Positions 46,266-54,588 of a DNA stretch of 64,000 nt are shown here, piece by piece. The notes beneath the pieces were generated by a model. The model worked only from the letters and a program-made list of their open reading frames with translations. It did no database searches and was not told where the DNA came from. The position numbers were made by a program, and so were the translations under genes. The first letter of the stretch is position 1; each line of letters starts with the position of its first letter. This DNA is from Planctomycetaceae bacterium (lineage in GTDB: Bacteria; Planctomycetota; UBA1135; GCA-002686595): the NCBI GenBank assembly GCA_011525785.1, contig WYBT01000004.1, positions 62,001 through 126,000 of the forward strand. The letters run 5' to 3'.

Positions 46266-48809
46266 ATGAGGAGTTCAGGGGACCTCCGCGGCCGGGACCG
46301 CGGACGCCTCGGCGCGGCCAGCATGGTGGCGCTCGCGGCGATGTTGCTCACGGCGGGATGTGCGCCGTCGAGCGGGACCAATCAGTCCATAACGGGCGAC
46401 GGGAGCGGCGGCGGAGACGACGGCCTGTTCTCGACCGGCCCGGGCAGCGAGGAGTTGCCCTCGCCGGGAGGCGACGTGGTGGCGCGCATCGAGTTGCCGG
46501 CGCCGCCCACTTCGCTCGACAAGTTCGTGGTGCGGGCCACGCTGCCCGTGCCCAAGGGCACGTTTCCGCGCGCCGACGGCAAGTTTCCGTTCGCCGTGCG
46601 CAACGTCGGCGGCCTGACCGCGCCCACGCAGGTCGAGATCGTCTCGCGCTATCCGCGCGATGCGGATGGGGCCGACGTGATCGAAGTGCTGGCCTACGTC
46701 GATCGGCCCTCGGGCGTCGCCGGCGGCGCTCCGATCGGCTACGACGTGGTCGAGCATCCGCACGCGCCGCGCAGCCTGCCGATCCGCAAGAGCGTGATGA
46801 CGGCCATCGCGTCGCCGGGAACGATCAAGATCAGCGCCGAAGACTGCTTCGGGCACAGCTACCGCGTCGACCCGCTGGTCGGCATGCGCAGCTTGTCGGG
46901 CAACGTCGACGTTCTGCGCCGGGGCCAGGCCGCGGTGCAGCTGCGCAACTACGGCACGATGCTGCCGACGACGGCGCAGATCGGCGGGAGCAATGGCGCG
47001 CTGTCGCACCTGTTCGGCGTGCACGCGTACATGACGACGTTGGCGCACGAGGAGTTCATGCTGCTCGACCTGCGCTTCAACAACGGCGCGAGCGGCTCCG
47101 ACAAGAGCCCCAGCGCCGTCGTGGACGACCCGCTGGGCGACGTGTACTTCAAGCGCATCGCCATCGAGGTGCCCCAGGGCTGGCAGGTGTTGTTCGACGT
47201 CAACGATCCGTCGATCGGCGCGCCCGTGGCCGCGAACGGACGCGTGAGCTACGACATCATCAAGCCCAACGCGGACGGCACGCTGCACCTGATGCCCTCG
47301 CAGGCCATGTTCCACCGCCGCATCGCGGTGGTGCGCAATTCGGCCGTGGCGCGCGCGCGTGCCTACCTCGACCAGACCAACCTGGCGTTCTGCGTGAGCG
47401 GCGATTCGCCCGACACGGGCCTCGCGCTGTACTCGTGGTGGAACCCCTCGACGGCGCGCTACTACCCGCAGAAGTTCCCGCTGCCCAAGCTGGCGCAGAT
47501 CGGGCTCAACGCGGCGGGCGAGTTGTGGAACCGCTACACGACCACGCTGGGGCACTTGACCAGCGGCACGAGCGGCTCGCATCCCTACGACGCGCCACGG
47601 CTGGGCTGGGCGCACCCCTGGGGCGTGGCCTACGCCGGCATGACGGGCGGCACGGAGATCTGGTTCTTCGACGGCTTCAAGGTGGCCGAGACGCGCTCGC
47701 AGTTCGGCTATCGCGCGCTCGAGATGAAGCACCGCATGTACTCCGATCGCATGCCGCAGGTGCTGTACGACAAGGATGGCGAGCACACCACCATCGAGCG
47801 CTGGGTGATGCAGGGCGCGGCGGGTCCGTTCGTGCCCATGAACTACTTCCAGGGGCTGGTCGGCAACTCGAACGATCCGTTCGGCATCAACCAGTCGCCC
47901 TCGTTCCAGCGCGCCTATGTCGCAGCCCACAACCTGGCGCCGAGCTACGAGCCGACGCTGCGCTCCTACAAGGCGATCGACTTCCAGCACTACACGCGCT
48001 TCCTGCAGTCGCCGATGGCGCTGTCGTGGCTGGGTAACGACGCCGTCGCCAAGGACGACCTGCGCATGAGCGCCGAGGTCTTCCGCCTCTCCTATCACGA
48101 GCACCCGATCTCGTCCTCGGGCTACGTCAACGGCACCGGCATGCTGGCCGACATCCAGGCCGCGAACAGCAACCCCGGCATCGGACTCGCCTTCGGACGC
48201 GGCGAGGCCTGGGGTCTGGTGAGCGCGATCGCGGCCTTCGGGCTCTCCGATCCCGCCTGGCGCGCGCGCTGGGACGGATGGTTCTCGAAGGCCTCGGACC
48301 TGATGGCCAACGGGCAGTCGAACTGCAACGGCATCATCCAGCGCATCGTGAGCAACAAGATCCTCGGCGGCGCCTACCAGGCGCGGCAGTCGATCGAGCA
48401 GGCCATCACCGAGAACATGCTGTGGTCGCTCAAGGAGTCGGTCTTCCGCGATCGCAATCCGGCGCGCTTCGCGCAGACCGAGGCGACCTTGACCGACTCG
48501 GTGTACGGGATGATCGGGCCCTTGGCCTGGCGCACCGGCGCGGGCCCTTCCTCGCACCTCGCGGTGGCGCCGCTCAACAGCGCGAGCACGCCCTACTGCA
48601 ACGCGCCGCCGGCGCCGGACGCCGCCTGGGGCGCCGACACGTATCAGACTCCGTGCAGCTTCGCGTGGGGCTTCGCCATGACCGGGGATCCGACCTTCCT
48701 GAGCAAGGCGCTGGAGATGTACGGCCAGCCCACGCTGCCCGCCGCGATGGCGGCGCAGGGACTGACCAACTGTGAAGTGCGCGCGGCGCTGATCGCCGTG
48801 ACGCAGTGA
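46266..48809 (+). CDS. Large lipoprotein, paralogue of the 50272 gene, unknown family
   Basis: This 847-aa exported lipoprotein has signal LLTAGC (C32) and a Gly/Ser/Asp linker. The ATG at 46266 has a clear Shine-Dalgarno. It aligns along most of its length with the protein at 50272. Shared blocks include FNNGASGSDKSPSAVVDD, a WWNPSTARYYPQ segment, LGWAHPWGVAYAGMTGGTEI, a KHRMYSDRM segment, SWLGNDAVAKDD, AFGRGEAWG and YQARQSIEQAITEN. The last third looks like a helical toroid, with many tryptophans. No catalytic motif is obvious. Cysteines DCFG, FCVSG and SNCNG could form disulfides. I do not recognise the family; polysaccharide or surface binding is a guess. Confidence 0.85.
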   Translation: MRSSGDLRGRDRGRLGAASMVALAAMLLTAGCAPSSGTNQSITGDGSGGGDDGLFSTGPGSEELPSPGGDVVARIELPAPPTSLDKFVVRATLPVPKGTFPRADGKFPFAVRNVGGLTAPTQVEIVSRYPRDADGADVIEVLAYVDRPSGVAGGAPIGYDVVEHPHAPRSLPIRKSVMTAIASPGTIKISAEDCFGHSYRVDPLVGMRSLSGNVDVLRRGQAAVQLRNYGTMLPTTAQIGGSNGALSHLFGVHAYMTTLAHEEFMLLDLRFNNGASGSDKSPSAVVDDPLGDVYFKRIAIEVPQGWQVLFDVNDPSIGAPVAANGRVSYDIIKPNADGTLHLMPSQAMFHRRIAVVRNSAVARARAYLDQTNLAFCVSGDSPDTGLALYSWWNPSTARYYPQKFPLPKLAQIGLNAAGELWNRYTTTLGHLTSGTSGSHPYDAPRLGWAHPWGVAYAGMTGGTEIWFFDGFKVAETRSQFGYRALEMKHRMYSDRMPQVLYDKDGEHTTIERWVMQGAAGPFVPMNYFQGLVGNSNDPFGINQSPSFQRAYVAAHNLAPSYEPTLRSYKAIDFQHYTRFLQSPMALSWLGNDAVAKDDLRMSAEVFRLSYHEHPISSSGYVNGTGMLADIQAANSNPGIGLAFGRGEAWGLVSAIAAFGLSDPAWRARWDGWFSKASDLMANGQSNCNGIIQRIVSNKILGGAYQARQSIEQAITENMLWSLKESVFRDRNPARFAQTEATLTDSVYGMIGPLAWRTGAGPSSHLAVAPLNSASTPYCNAPPAPDAAWGADTYQTPCSFAWGFAMTGDPTFLSKALEMYGQPTLPAAMAAQGLTNCEVRAALIAVTQ

Positions 48810-48823
48810 TTCCAAAGCCAGCG

Positions 48824-48897
48824 ACTCGCGCGCAGCGCGAGTCCCGTGCTCCACGCAGCGGGCCGCGACCGCACCTCACGGGGTGCGAGCGCGGCCC
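48824..48897 (+). terminator. Two hairpins after the 847-aa lipoprotein gene
   Basis: An 8-base perfect stem (48824-48831 with 48835-48842, GCA loop) is followed by a 16-base stem with two mismatches (48860-48875 with 48882-48897, TCACGG loop). They lie between the convergent 847-aa and SGNH-like genes. No T run follows, so termination is likely but not certain. Confidence 0.5.
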
Positions 48898-48948
48898 GCG
48901 CCCGTTCCGATCGGGTTCGGAGCTGGCGCCGCGCGGTCGCGGCCGGCG

Positions 48949-49875
48949 TCAGGGGATGCGTGCTCGGAGGTCGGCGTACACGGCTTGCGCCAGCGCCTGC
49001 GCGCCGCGGAGCTCGAGCTGGCCGCGCTCGTCGAACGACTCGAACTCGAGCGCGCCGCGCGCGTCGATCAGCGCGACGTCGTGCACGCGCGCGACGTGGG
49101 CCGCCTCTTCGCACAAGGCGGCGTGGACGCGCCGCGCGAGTTCGCGCGAGTCGAGCTGCGCGCTCGCCGCCGGCGGAGCGTCGCCCGGCGCCGGGGGCCA
49201 GGGCGTCTGCACGATCGCGACGTAGCAGCGCTTGTTCCAGGCGCTCTCGACCAGCTGCGCCAGCTCCACGCCGAACGTGAAGCGCGCGCGGCGCACGAGC
49301 TCGAGCGCCGACTCGTGGGACCACTCGGTCGGCTGAGGCGGCGACGCGAGCGCGCGAGCGAGCGCCGAGCCCCACCACCACGGCCGCGCGGCGCTGGCCT
49401 CGAGCGCGCGGCGCGTGTCGGACGCGCCGAGGGCGATCACGAGCCAGGTCGGCTGGAGCGCTAGCACGTGCGAGTTCACCAGCTCGCGCACGCGCGCTGC
49501 GTCCGCGCCCGGCTCGGCCGCGTTGAGCACCTCGACCCGCGACGCGCGCCCGTCGCGCGCGAACAACCCCTCGAGCAGCTCGGGCCAGGCGTGCTCCGCC
49601 GGGAGGCCGCTGCCCCAGGTGCTGTCGTCCCCCACCGCGATGACGCGCACGCCGCGGGCCGGGCGCTCGCGTTCGAACGGCGCGCCGCGGTAGCCGCGCA
49701 CGCCCAGCGTCGGATGAACGGGGCGCGACTGGGCGCGCTCGCGCGCCCGGAGGATGAGCTCCGCCGCGCCGAGCGAGAGCGCGCAAACCAACGCGGCCGC
49801 GGCGACGTTCCGCAGCCCCCTGCGGCTCGCCCTGGGGGCGCCGTCCAGCGTCACGGACGCCCCCGTTCGCGCCAC
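48949..49875 (-). CDS. SGNH-like hydrolase-fold protein with degenerate active site
   Basis: This 308-aa protein has an N-terminal hydrophobic anchor (about 20-43, AAAALVCALSLGAAEL) followed by an SGNH/GDSL-type fold. Block I reads VIAVGDDSTWGSG: aligned on TWG, the serine nucleophile is replaced by D84, though S85 follows. Block III is ALGASDTRR, with Ser for Asn. Block V is DERGQLELRG, with no histidine at the DxxH position. The catalytic triad therefore appears lost or shifted. Start GTG at 49873-49875, or GTG at 49854. It sits between the two paralogous secreted proteins, but transcribed oppositely. Function unknown. Confidence 0.75.
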   Translation of the reverse strand: MARTGASVTLDGAPRASRRGLRNVAAAALVCALSLGAAELILRARERAQSRPVHPTLGVRGYRGAPFERERPARGVRVIAVGDDSTWGSGLPAEHAWPELLEGLFARDGRASRVEVLNAAEPGADAARVRELVNSHVLALQPTWLVIALGASDTRRALEASAARPWWWGSALARALASPPQPTEWSHESALELVRRARFTFGVELAQLVESAWNKRCYVAIVQTPWPPAPGDAPPAASAQLDSRELARRVHAALCEEAAHVARVHDVALIDARGALEFESFDERGQLELRGAQALAQAVYADLRARIP

Positions 49876-50271
49876 CGCCCGGTCCGGGGGCCCGCGCTCC
49901 GACGCCCCGGCTGCGGCCCGGGGCGCACGAACAATTCCGTCATCGCAAGGAACCTGCGGTATCCGCTGTCGGGGCTTCGGCTATTCTGCGCACTCTGCGG
50001 AAGCTGCAAGGGTTGGGCGCGAGGAGGGCGCGCCGAAGCCGAAGCGGCGCTCCGAGGGGGCCGACCCCGATTGCGCGCCCGCGCCGGTCGGACCACTCTC
50101 CGCGGATTCGTTGCGAGCGCCAGTGCATCGAGCCTGACGAGGCCAAGCGCGCTCGCGGATCCCACGTCGCCGCCCTGCGCGGCCCGTGCGTTTCCACAAC
50201 GAGGGGTGTTCGTCACGGGCGCGCGCCAACGAGAAGTGCGGGCCCTGGGCCCGCTGTCCGAGGGGATCCCC
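49876..50271. other. 396-base region upstream of the 879-aa gene
   Basis: No supported gene lies here. A TATTCT at 49982-49987 on the plus strand, preceded by CGGC, could be a -10 element for the 50272 gene, leaving a leader of nearly 280 bases. The Shine-Dalgarno GAGGGGAT lies just before the ATG. I find no hairpin, repeat or RNA gene. Confidence 0.3.
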
Positions 50272-52911
50272 ATGTCCAGGCAGGATAGCGCGCCGTGGTG
50301 CGCGCGTACGGCGGCGTCGTTGCGGCGCTCGACCGTCGGTTTGCTCGAGTTCGCGCTGCACGCGGCGCGCTCCGCTCAACGTCTGGCAGGCGCCGCGGGG
50401 CAGGTCTTCGACCGCGTCACTTCGGTCCGCGCTGCACTCGTCTCCATTCCGCGCAGCGTTGCGCCAAGCAGAGTCGCCTCGAGCCGGATGGCTCAGGGCG
50501 CCTTCGCGCTGGGCGCGTTGCTCACGGCTGCAGGCCAGGCCCGTGCCCAGGTCCCCGGCGAGACGGTCGCCGTGCTCGAGCTCGCCGCGCCCGTGGCGAC
50601 CGAGTTCACGCTGCGCGGCACGTTCCCGGTTCCGCCCGGCACGTTCCCGCGCCAGGACGGCATCAACCCGTTCCAGATCCGCAGCCACGACAACGTGCTC
50701 GTGCCTGCGCAGACCGAGGTGGTCAGCTCGTACGCCGTCCGCGCCGATGGCGCCGACGTGGTCGAGGTCATGGCACGCGTGCGACGCCAGCCCCTGGTCA
50801 CGCCGGGGCAGTTCGTGCGCTTCGACGTGGTCTACGCGCCGCACATCGACACTCCGGTCGCGTTGACGCCGCGAGTGCAGAGCCTGCGAGCGTTGACCAA
50901 CGGCATCGTCATGCGCACGCGCGACGCCTACGGCAACGTGTACCGCTCGGACCTGCGCGCGGGCGCGCTCGGCCGCAAGACGCTCAAGAACGGCTCGGAG
51001 CTGCTGCAGGAGCGCTGCTACGACGTGCTGCGCCCCGAGCAGCCGCAGTCGGGCACGTACGGGACGCTCCCGCACTTCATGGGCGTGCACGCCTACCTCT
51101 CGTACTGGTCCCACGACGACGTGGTGCAACTCGACCTGCGCGTGCACAACGGCGCGAGCGGTTCGGACCGCTCGCCGGGCGCCGTGCTCGACGACGTGCA
51201 GGACAAGCTCTACTTCGACCAGCTCGAGCTGATCGTGCCCGAGGGCTGGGCGATCCTGCCCGACTTCGACGATCCCTCGATCGGGCTGACACGCCAGCTC
51301 GCCAACGGGCGCACGATGCGGCCGCTGGTGAAGGCCAACGCCGACGGCAAGTTGCACGTCATCGGCCGGCAGGCGCAGTTCCTGCGCCGCGTGGCCATCG
51401 CGCGCGTCGGTTCAGAGGCCTACGCGCAGGAGTTGATCGAGGAGCGCTTCCTGGGCTACTCGCGCTTCGGTGTGAACACCCATGGCAACGCGCTGTGGTC
51501 GTGGTGGAACCCGCAGACCGCGCGCTACTACCCGCAGCGCCACAAGCTCCCCGACCTGAGCTACATGGGCGACGTGTCGGGCTTCAACACGACGCGCGCC
51601 AAGCTGCGCGCCGACTTCGATCGCCTGATCGACTTCTTCGAAGCCGGCGTGGCGATGAACGTCTATCCGCTGCACTTCGGCCGCTTGGGCTGGGCGCATC
51701 CGTGGGGCGTCGGCTACGGCGGCATGACCGGCGGCACGGAGATCGTGATGTACGACGGCTTCATCACGGCCTTCGCGGCGTCGAACGATGGCTACCGCTA
51801 CACGCTGCTGCGCCATCGCATGTACACCGACCGCATGAACGACGTGCTGTTCGAGATGGACGGCGAGCCGACCAGCGTGTTCCGTTGGCTGGTCCAGGGC
51901 AGCAACGGCGCCTACATGCCCGGGAACTTCTACCAGGTGCAGATCTCCGGCCCGGACATGCTGGGCTGGGGCGGCGTCCCCAAGCACCAGGTCAACTTCG
52001 TGCAGCAGAACGGGCTCGCGCCCGCGTACGAGTCGACGCTGGCGAGCTTCCGTCCGATCGACCTGCAGCACCTGGTGCGCTACCTCAGCTCGCCCAAGGT
52101 GCTGGCCTGGCTCGGCAACGACTCGGTGGCCAAGGATGACATCCTGATGCAGGCCGAGATCGCGCGGATGTCCTACCACCACGCGCCGGTCAACAACAAC
52201 GGAGCGGCGCTGGGCTCGTCCATGCTCGGCGACCTGCAGTGGGTTGCGAACAACCCTGGCAAGGGCTTCGCCTTCGGCCGTGGCGAGGGCTGGACGATCG
52301 ACGCGATGTGCGCCGCGTACTCGCTGGGGCACGCCAACTGGCGCGCCAGCGCCCGCAACTGGTTCGAGCGCATCGCGGACATGGTGCACGACGGCCGCGT
52401 GGACTGCACCGGCATGATCCAGGCCATCGTCAACACCAAGATCCTCAACGGTCAGTACCGCGCGCGACAGTCGATCGAGCAGGCCATCGTCGAGAACGCG
52501 CTGTGGAGCATGCGCGAGAGCGTGTTCCGCGGCGTGGACTTCGCACGCATGGGCGAGCTCAAGCGCGTGATCAGCGATTCGGCCTACACCATGATCGGAT
52601 TCCCGGCCTGGGAGCCGATCGGCAAGGGACCGTGGAATCACGTCGCGGTCGGTCCGCTCAGCATGACGCAGCCGATGTACTGCAACAGCCTGCCCGGCGA
52701 GGGCGCAGCCGCGGGCGGACTCGACAAGTACCAGTCGTGGTGCACGCTCGCCTACGGTTGGGAACTGACGGGCGATCCGCTGTTCCTGCAGCGCACGATG
52801 CAGATGTCGGGCTCGCAGTTCGCGACCTTCAAGTCCGCGGTGCAGGTGGGCTTCATGAACATGGAGAACAAGGCCGCGCTGATCGCGCTCTCGAACCTCG
52901 TGTATCCCTGA
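50272..52911 (+). CDS. Large secreted protein, paralogue of the 46266 gene, unknown family
   Basis: This 879-aa protein begins with a long basic N-region and a hydrophobic core ending in a signal-peptidase I-like site (FALGALLTAAGQARAQ, cleavage about residue 93). The ATG at 50272 has GAGGGGAT upstream; an ATG at 50488 would give a shorter signal. It shares with the 847-aa lipoprotein VHNGASGSDRSPGAVLDD, a WWNPQTARYYPQ segment, LGWAHPWGVGYGGMTGGTEI, a RHRMYTDRM segment, AWLGNDSVAKDD, AFGRGEGWT and ARQSIEQAIVENALW. It is secreted rather than lipidated. No catalytic motif is recognised. The pair suggests duplication followed by different export routes. Confidence 0.85.
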   Translation: MSRQDSAPWCARTAASLRRSTVGLLEFALHAARSAQRLAGAAGQVFDRVTSVRAALVSIPRSVAPSRVASSRMAQGAFALGALLTAAGQARAQVPGETVAVLELAAPVATEFTLRGTFPVPPGTFPRQDGINPFQIRSHDNVLVPAQTEVVSSYAVRADGADVVEVMARVRRQPLVTPGQFVRFDVVYAPHIDTPVALTPRVQSLRALTNGIVMRTRDAYGNVYRSDLRAGALGRKTLKNGSELLQERCYDVLRPEQPQSGTYGTLPHFMGVHAYLSYWSHDDVVQLDLRVHNGASGSDRSPGAVLDDVQDKLYFDQLELIVPEGWAILPDFDDPSIGLTRQLANGRTMRPLVKANADGKLHVIGRQAQFLRRVAIARVGSEAYAQELIEERFLGYSRFGVNTHGNALWSWWNPQTARYYPQRHKLPDLSYMGDVSGFNTTRAKLRADFDRLIDFFEAGVAMNVYPLHFGRLGWAHPWGVGYGGMTGGTEIVMYDGFITAFAASNDGYRYTLLRHRMYTDRMNDVLFEMDGEPTSVFRWLVQGSNGAYMPGNFYQVQISGPDMLGWGGVPKHQVNFVQQNGLAPAYESTLASFRPIDLQHLVRYLSSPKVLAWLGNDSVAKDDILMQAEIARMSYHHAPVNNNGAALGSSMLGDLQWVANNPGKGFAFGRGEGWTIDAMCAAYSLGHANWRASARNWFERIADMVHDGRVDCTGMIQAIVNTKILNGQYRARQSIEQAIVENALWSMRESVFRGVDFARMGELKRVISDSAYTMIGFPAWEPIGKGPWNHVAVGPLSMTQPMYCNSLPGEGAAAGGLDKYQSWCTLAYGWELTGDPLFLQRTMQMSGSQFATFKSAVQVGFMNMENKAALIALSNLVYP

Positions 52912-52948
52912 GCGCGTCTCGCGCGTTCGCGCGAGAGCAAGACATGCG

Positions 52949-52985
52949 CGCGCCCGCGGCGGGTTCGATCCCCGCCGCGGGCGCG
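52949..52985. terminator. Strong bidirectional hairpin, 15-base-pair stem
   Basis: A perfect 15-base stem (52949-52963 with 52971-52985) closes on TTCGATC between the 879-aa gene and the convergent ALDH7 gene; GCTTTCG follows. The GGGTTCGATCCC core imitates a tRNA T-arm, but no other tRNA parts exist. Confidence 0.75.
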
Positions 52986-53018
52986 TGCTTTCGTCTCAAC
53001 TGGCGAGGCGGCGCGCGC

Positions 53019-54551
53019 TCAGCCGAACACGATCCCCTGCGCCAGCGGCAGGGCGTTGGAGTAGTTGACCGTGTTGGTCTGCCGACGCATGTAGGCCTTC
53101 CAGGCATCACTGCCGGCCTCGCGACCGCCGCCGGTCTCCTTTTCGCCGCCGAAGGCCCCGCCGATCTCGGCGCCGCTGGTGCCGATGTTGACGTTGGCGA
53201 TGCCGCAGTCGGAGCCCGCAGCGGACAGGAAGCGCTCGGCGCTGCGGACGTTGAGTGTGAACAGCGCCGACGACAGGCCCTGCGGCACGGCGTTCTGCAG
53301 CTCGATCGCGTGCTCGAGGTCGCGCACGCGGATCAAGTACAGGATCGGCGCGAAGGTCTCGTGCTGCACCACCGGCCAGTGGTTCTCGGCGCGCACGATC
53401 GCGGGCCGCACGAAGTTGCCGCCCGCCAAACGTCCGGGCAGTTGCAGGACCTCGCCGCCGCACAGCACCGTTCCGCCCGCCGCGCGCGCGTCGGCGAGCG
53501 CCTTCTGCATCGCGTCGACGGCGGCGCGCGTGATCAGTGGGCCGCAGAGCGTGCTGGGTTCGATCGGATCGCCGATGCGCACGCCGCTGTAGGCCTTGAG
53601 GAGCCGCCGCTCGACCTCGTCGGCGACCTTCTCGTGCACCAGCACGCGGCGCGTCGTCGTGCAGCGCTGGCCCGCCGTTCCCACCGCGCCGAACACGATC
53701 GCCGGCAGCGCGAGGTCGAGGTCGGCGTCGTCCATGACCACCAGCGCGTTGTTGCCGCCCAGTTCGAGGATCGTGCGGCCGAAGCGGCCGGCCACGCGGC
53801 TCGCCACCGAGCGTCCGACCGCGCTCGAGCCCGTGAACGACACCAGCGGCACGCGCGCGTCGTCGAGCAGCGGCGTGGCCGTGTGCTCGATCGAGCCGAT
53901 CGCGAGCGAGGCCAGCGCTCCGAAGCCCTCGGCTTCGAGCACCGGGCGCACCACGTTGGTCAGCGCGATCGCGCACAGCGGCACGTGCGCGGAGGGCTTC
54001 CACACGCACGCGTCGCCGCAGATCAGCGCCAGCATCGAGTTCCAGGCCCACACGGCCATCGGGAAGTTGAAGGCGGTGATCACCCCCACGACTCCCAGCG
54101 GATGCCACTGCTCGCGCATCGAGTGGCCCGGCCGCTCCGAGTGCATCGACAAGCCGTAGAGCATGCGCGACTGGCCCACGGCGAACTCCGCCATGTCGAT
54201 CGCTTCCTGAACCTCGCCCCAGCCTTCCTGGAGGATCTTGCCCATCTCGAGCGAGATCAGTCGGCCCAGCGGGTCCTTCTTCGCGCGGATCGCCTCGCCC
54301 ATGCGGCGCACGATGTCGCCGCGCTTGGGCGCGGGCACGAGCCGCCAGCGCAGGAAGGCCTCGTGCGCGGCCGCGACGCAGGCTTCGTACTCCTTGGCGC
54401 TCGCCTGCGTGACGCGCGCGATCACTTCGCCGGTCGCGGGATTGGTGCTCTCGAGCGCCGCGCCGCCGCACACGAGCCAGCGCCCGTTGTACGCGCCGGA
54501 ATTCGTGCCTTCGATGCCCAGTTCCTTCAAAAAGCTCGTGTTCGTGCTCAT
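53019..54551 (-). CDS. Alpha-aminoadipic semialdehyde dehydrogenase (ALDH7 family)
   Basis: This 510-aa aldehyde dehydrogenase matches the ALDH7/AASADH (piperideine-6-carboxylate dehydrogenase, AmaB) subfamily. ELGIEGTNSGAYNGRW at the N-terminus, VPAPKRGDIVRRMGE (72-86), SLEMGKI and GEVQEAIDMAEFAVG are subfamily hallmarks. E263 (ELGGNNA) and the nucleophile C297 (GQRCTTTRR) are intact. It probably oxidises 2-aminoadipate semialdehyde in lysine degradation. No other lysine-degradation gene is in the window. ATG start; a TATTCT is 21 bases upstream. Confidence 0.93.
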   Translation of the reverse strand: MSTNTSFLKELGIEGTNSGAYNGRWLVCGGAALESTNPATGEVIARVTQASAKEYEACVAAAHEAFLRWRLVPAPKRGDIVRRMGEAIRAKKDPLGRLISLEMGKILQEGWGEVQEAIDMAEFAVGQSRMLYGLSMHSERPGHSMREQWHPLGVVGVITAFNFPMAVWAWNSMLALICGDACVWKPSAHVPLCAIALTNVVRPVLEAEGFGALASLAIGSIEHTATPLLDDARVPLVSFTGSSAVGRSVASRVAGRFGRTILELGGNNALVVMDDADLDLALPAIVFGAVGTAGQRCTTTRRVLVHEKVADEVERRLLKAYSGVRIGDPIEPSTLCGPLITRAAVDAMQKALADARAAGGTVLCGGEVLQLPGRLAGGNFVRPAIVRAENHWPVVQHETFAPILYLIRVRDLEHAIELQNAVPQGLSSALFTLNVRSAERFLSAAGSDCGIANVNIGTSGAEIGGAFGGEKETGGGREAGSDAWKAYMRRQTNTVNYSNALPLAQGIVFG

Positions 54552-54572
54552 GGGGTGTGTTCGGGGGCGCAG

Positions 54573-54578
54573 AGAATA
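54573..54578 (-). promoter_or_regulatory. -10-like element for the ALDH7 gene
   Basis: TATTCT on the minus strand lies 21 bases before the ATG, giving a predicted leader of about 15 bases. It lies within the 37 bases separating this gene from the S41 stop, so the gene may have its own promoter. Confidence 0.4.
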
Positions 54579-54588
54579 GCCGCGCGAC

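Noticed and set aside
46275..48854. An 859-codon open frame on the minus strand opposite the 847-aa lipoprotein gene
   Set aside because: Same artefact; low-complexity His/Arg/Val protein. The plus-strand frame has a lipoprotein signal, Shine-Dalgarno and a paralogue.
52955..52980. T-arm-like GGGTTCGATCCC suggesting a tRNA
   Set aside because: The stem extends to 15 pairs and no acceptor, D or anticodon arm is present, so it fits a terminator.
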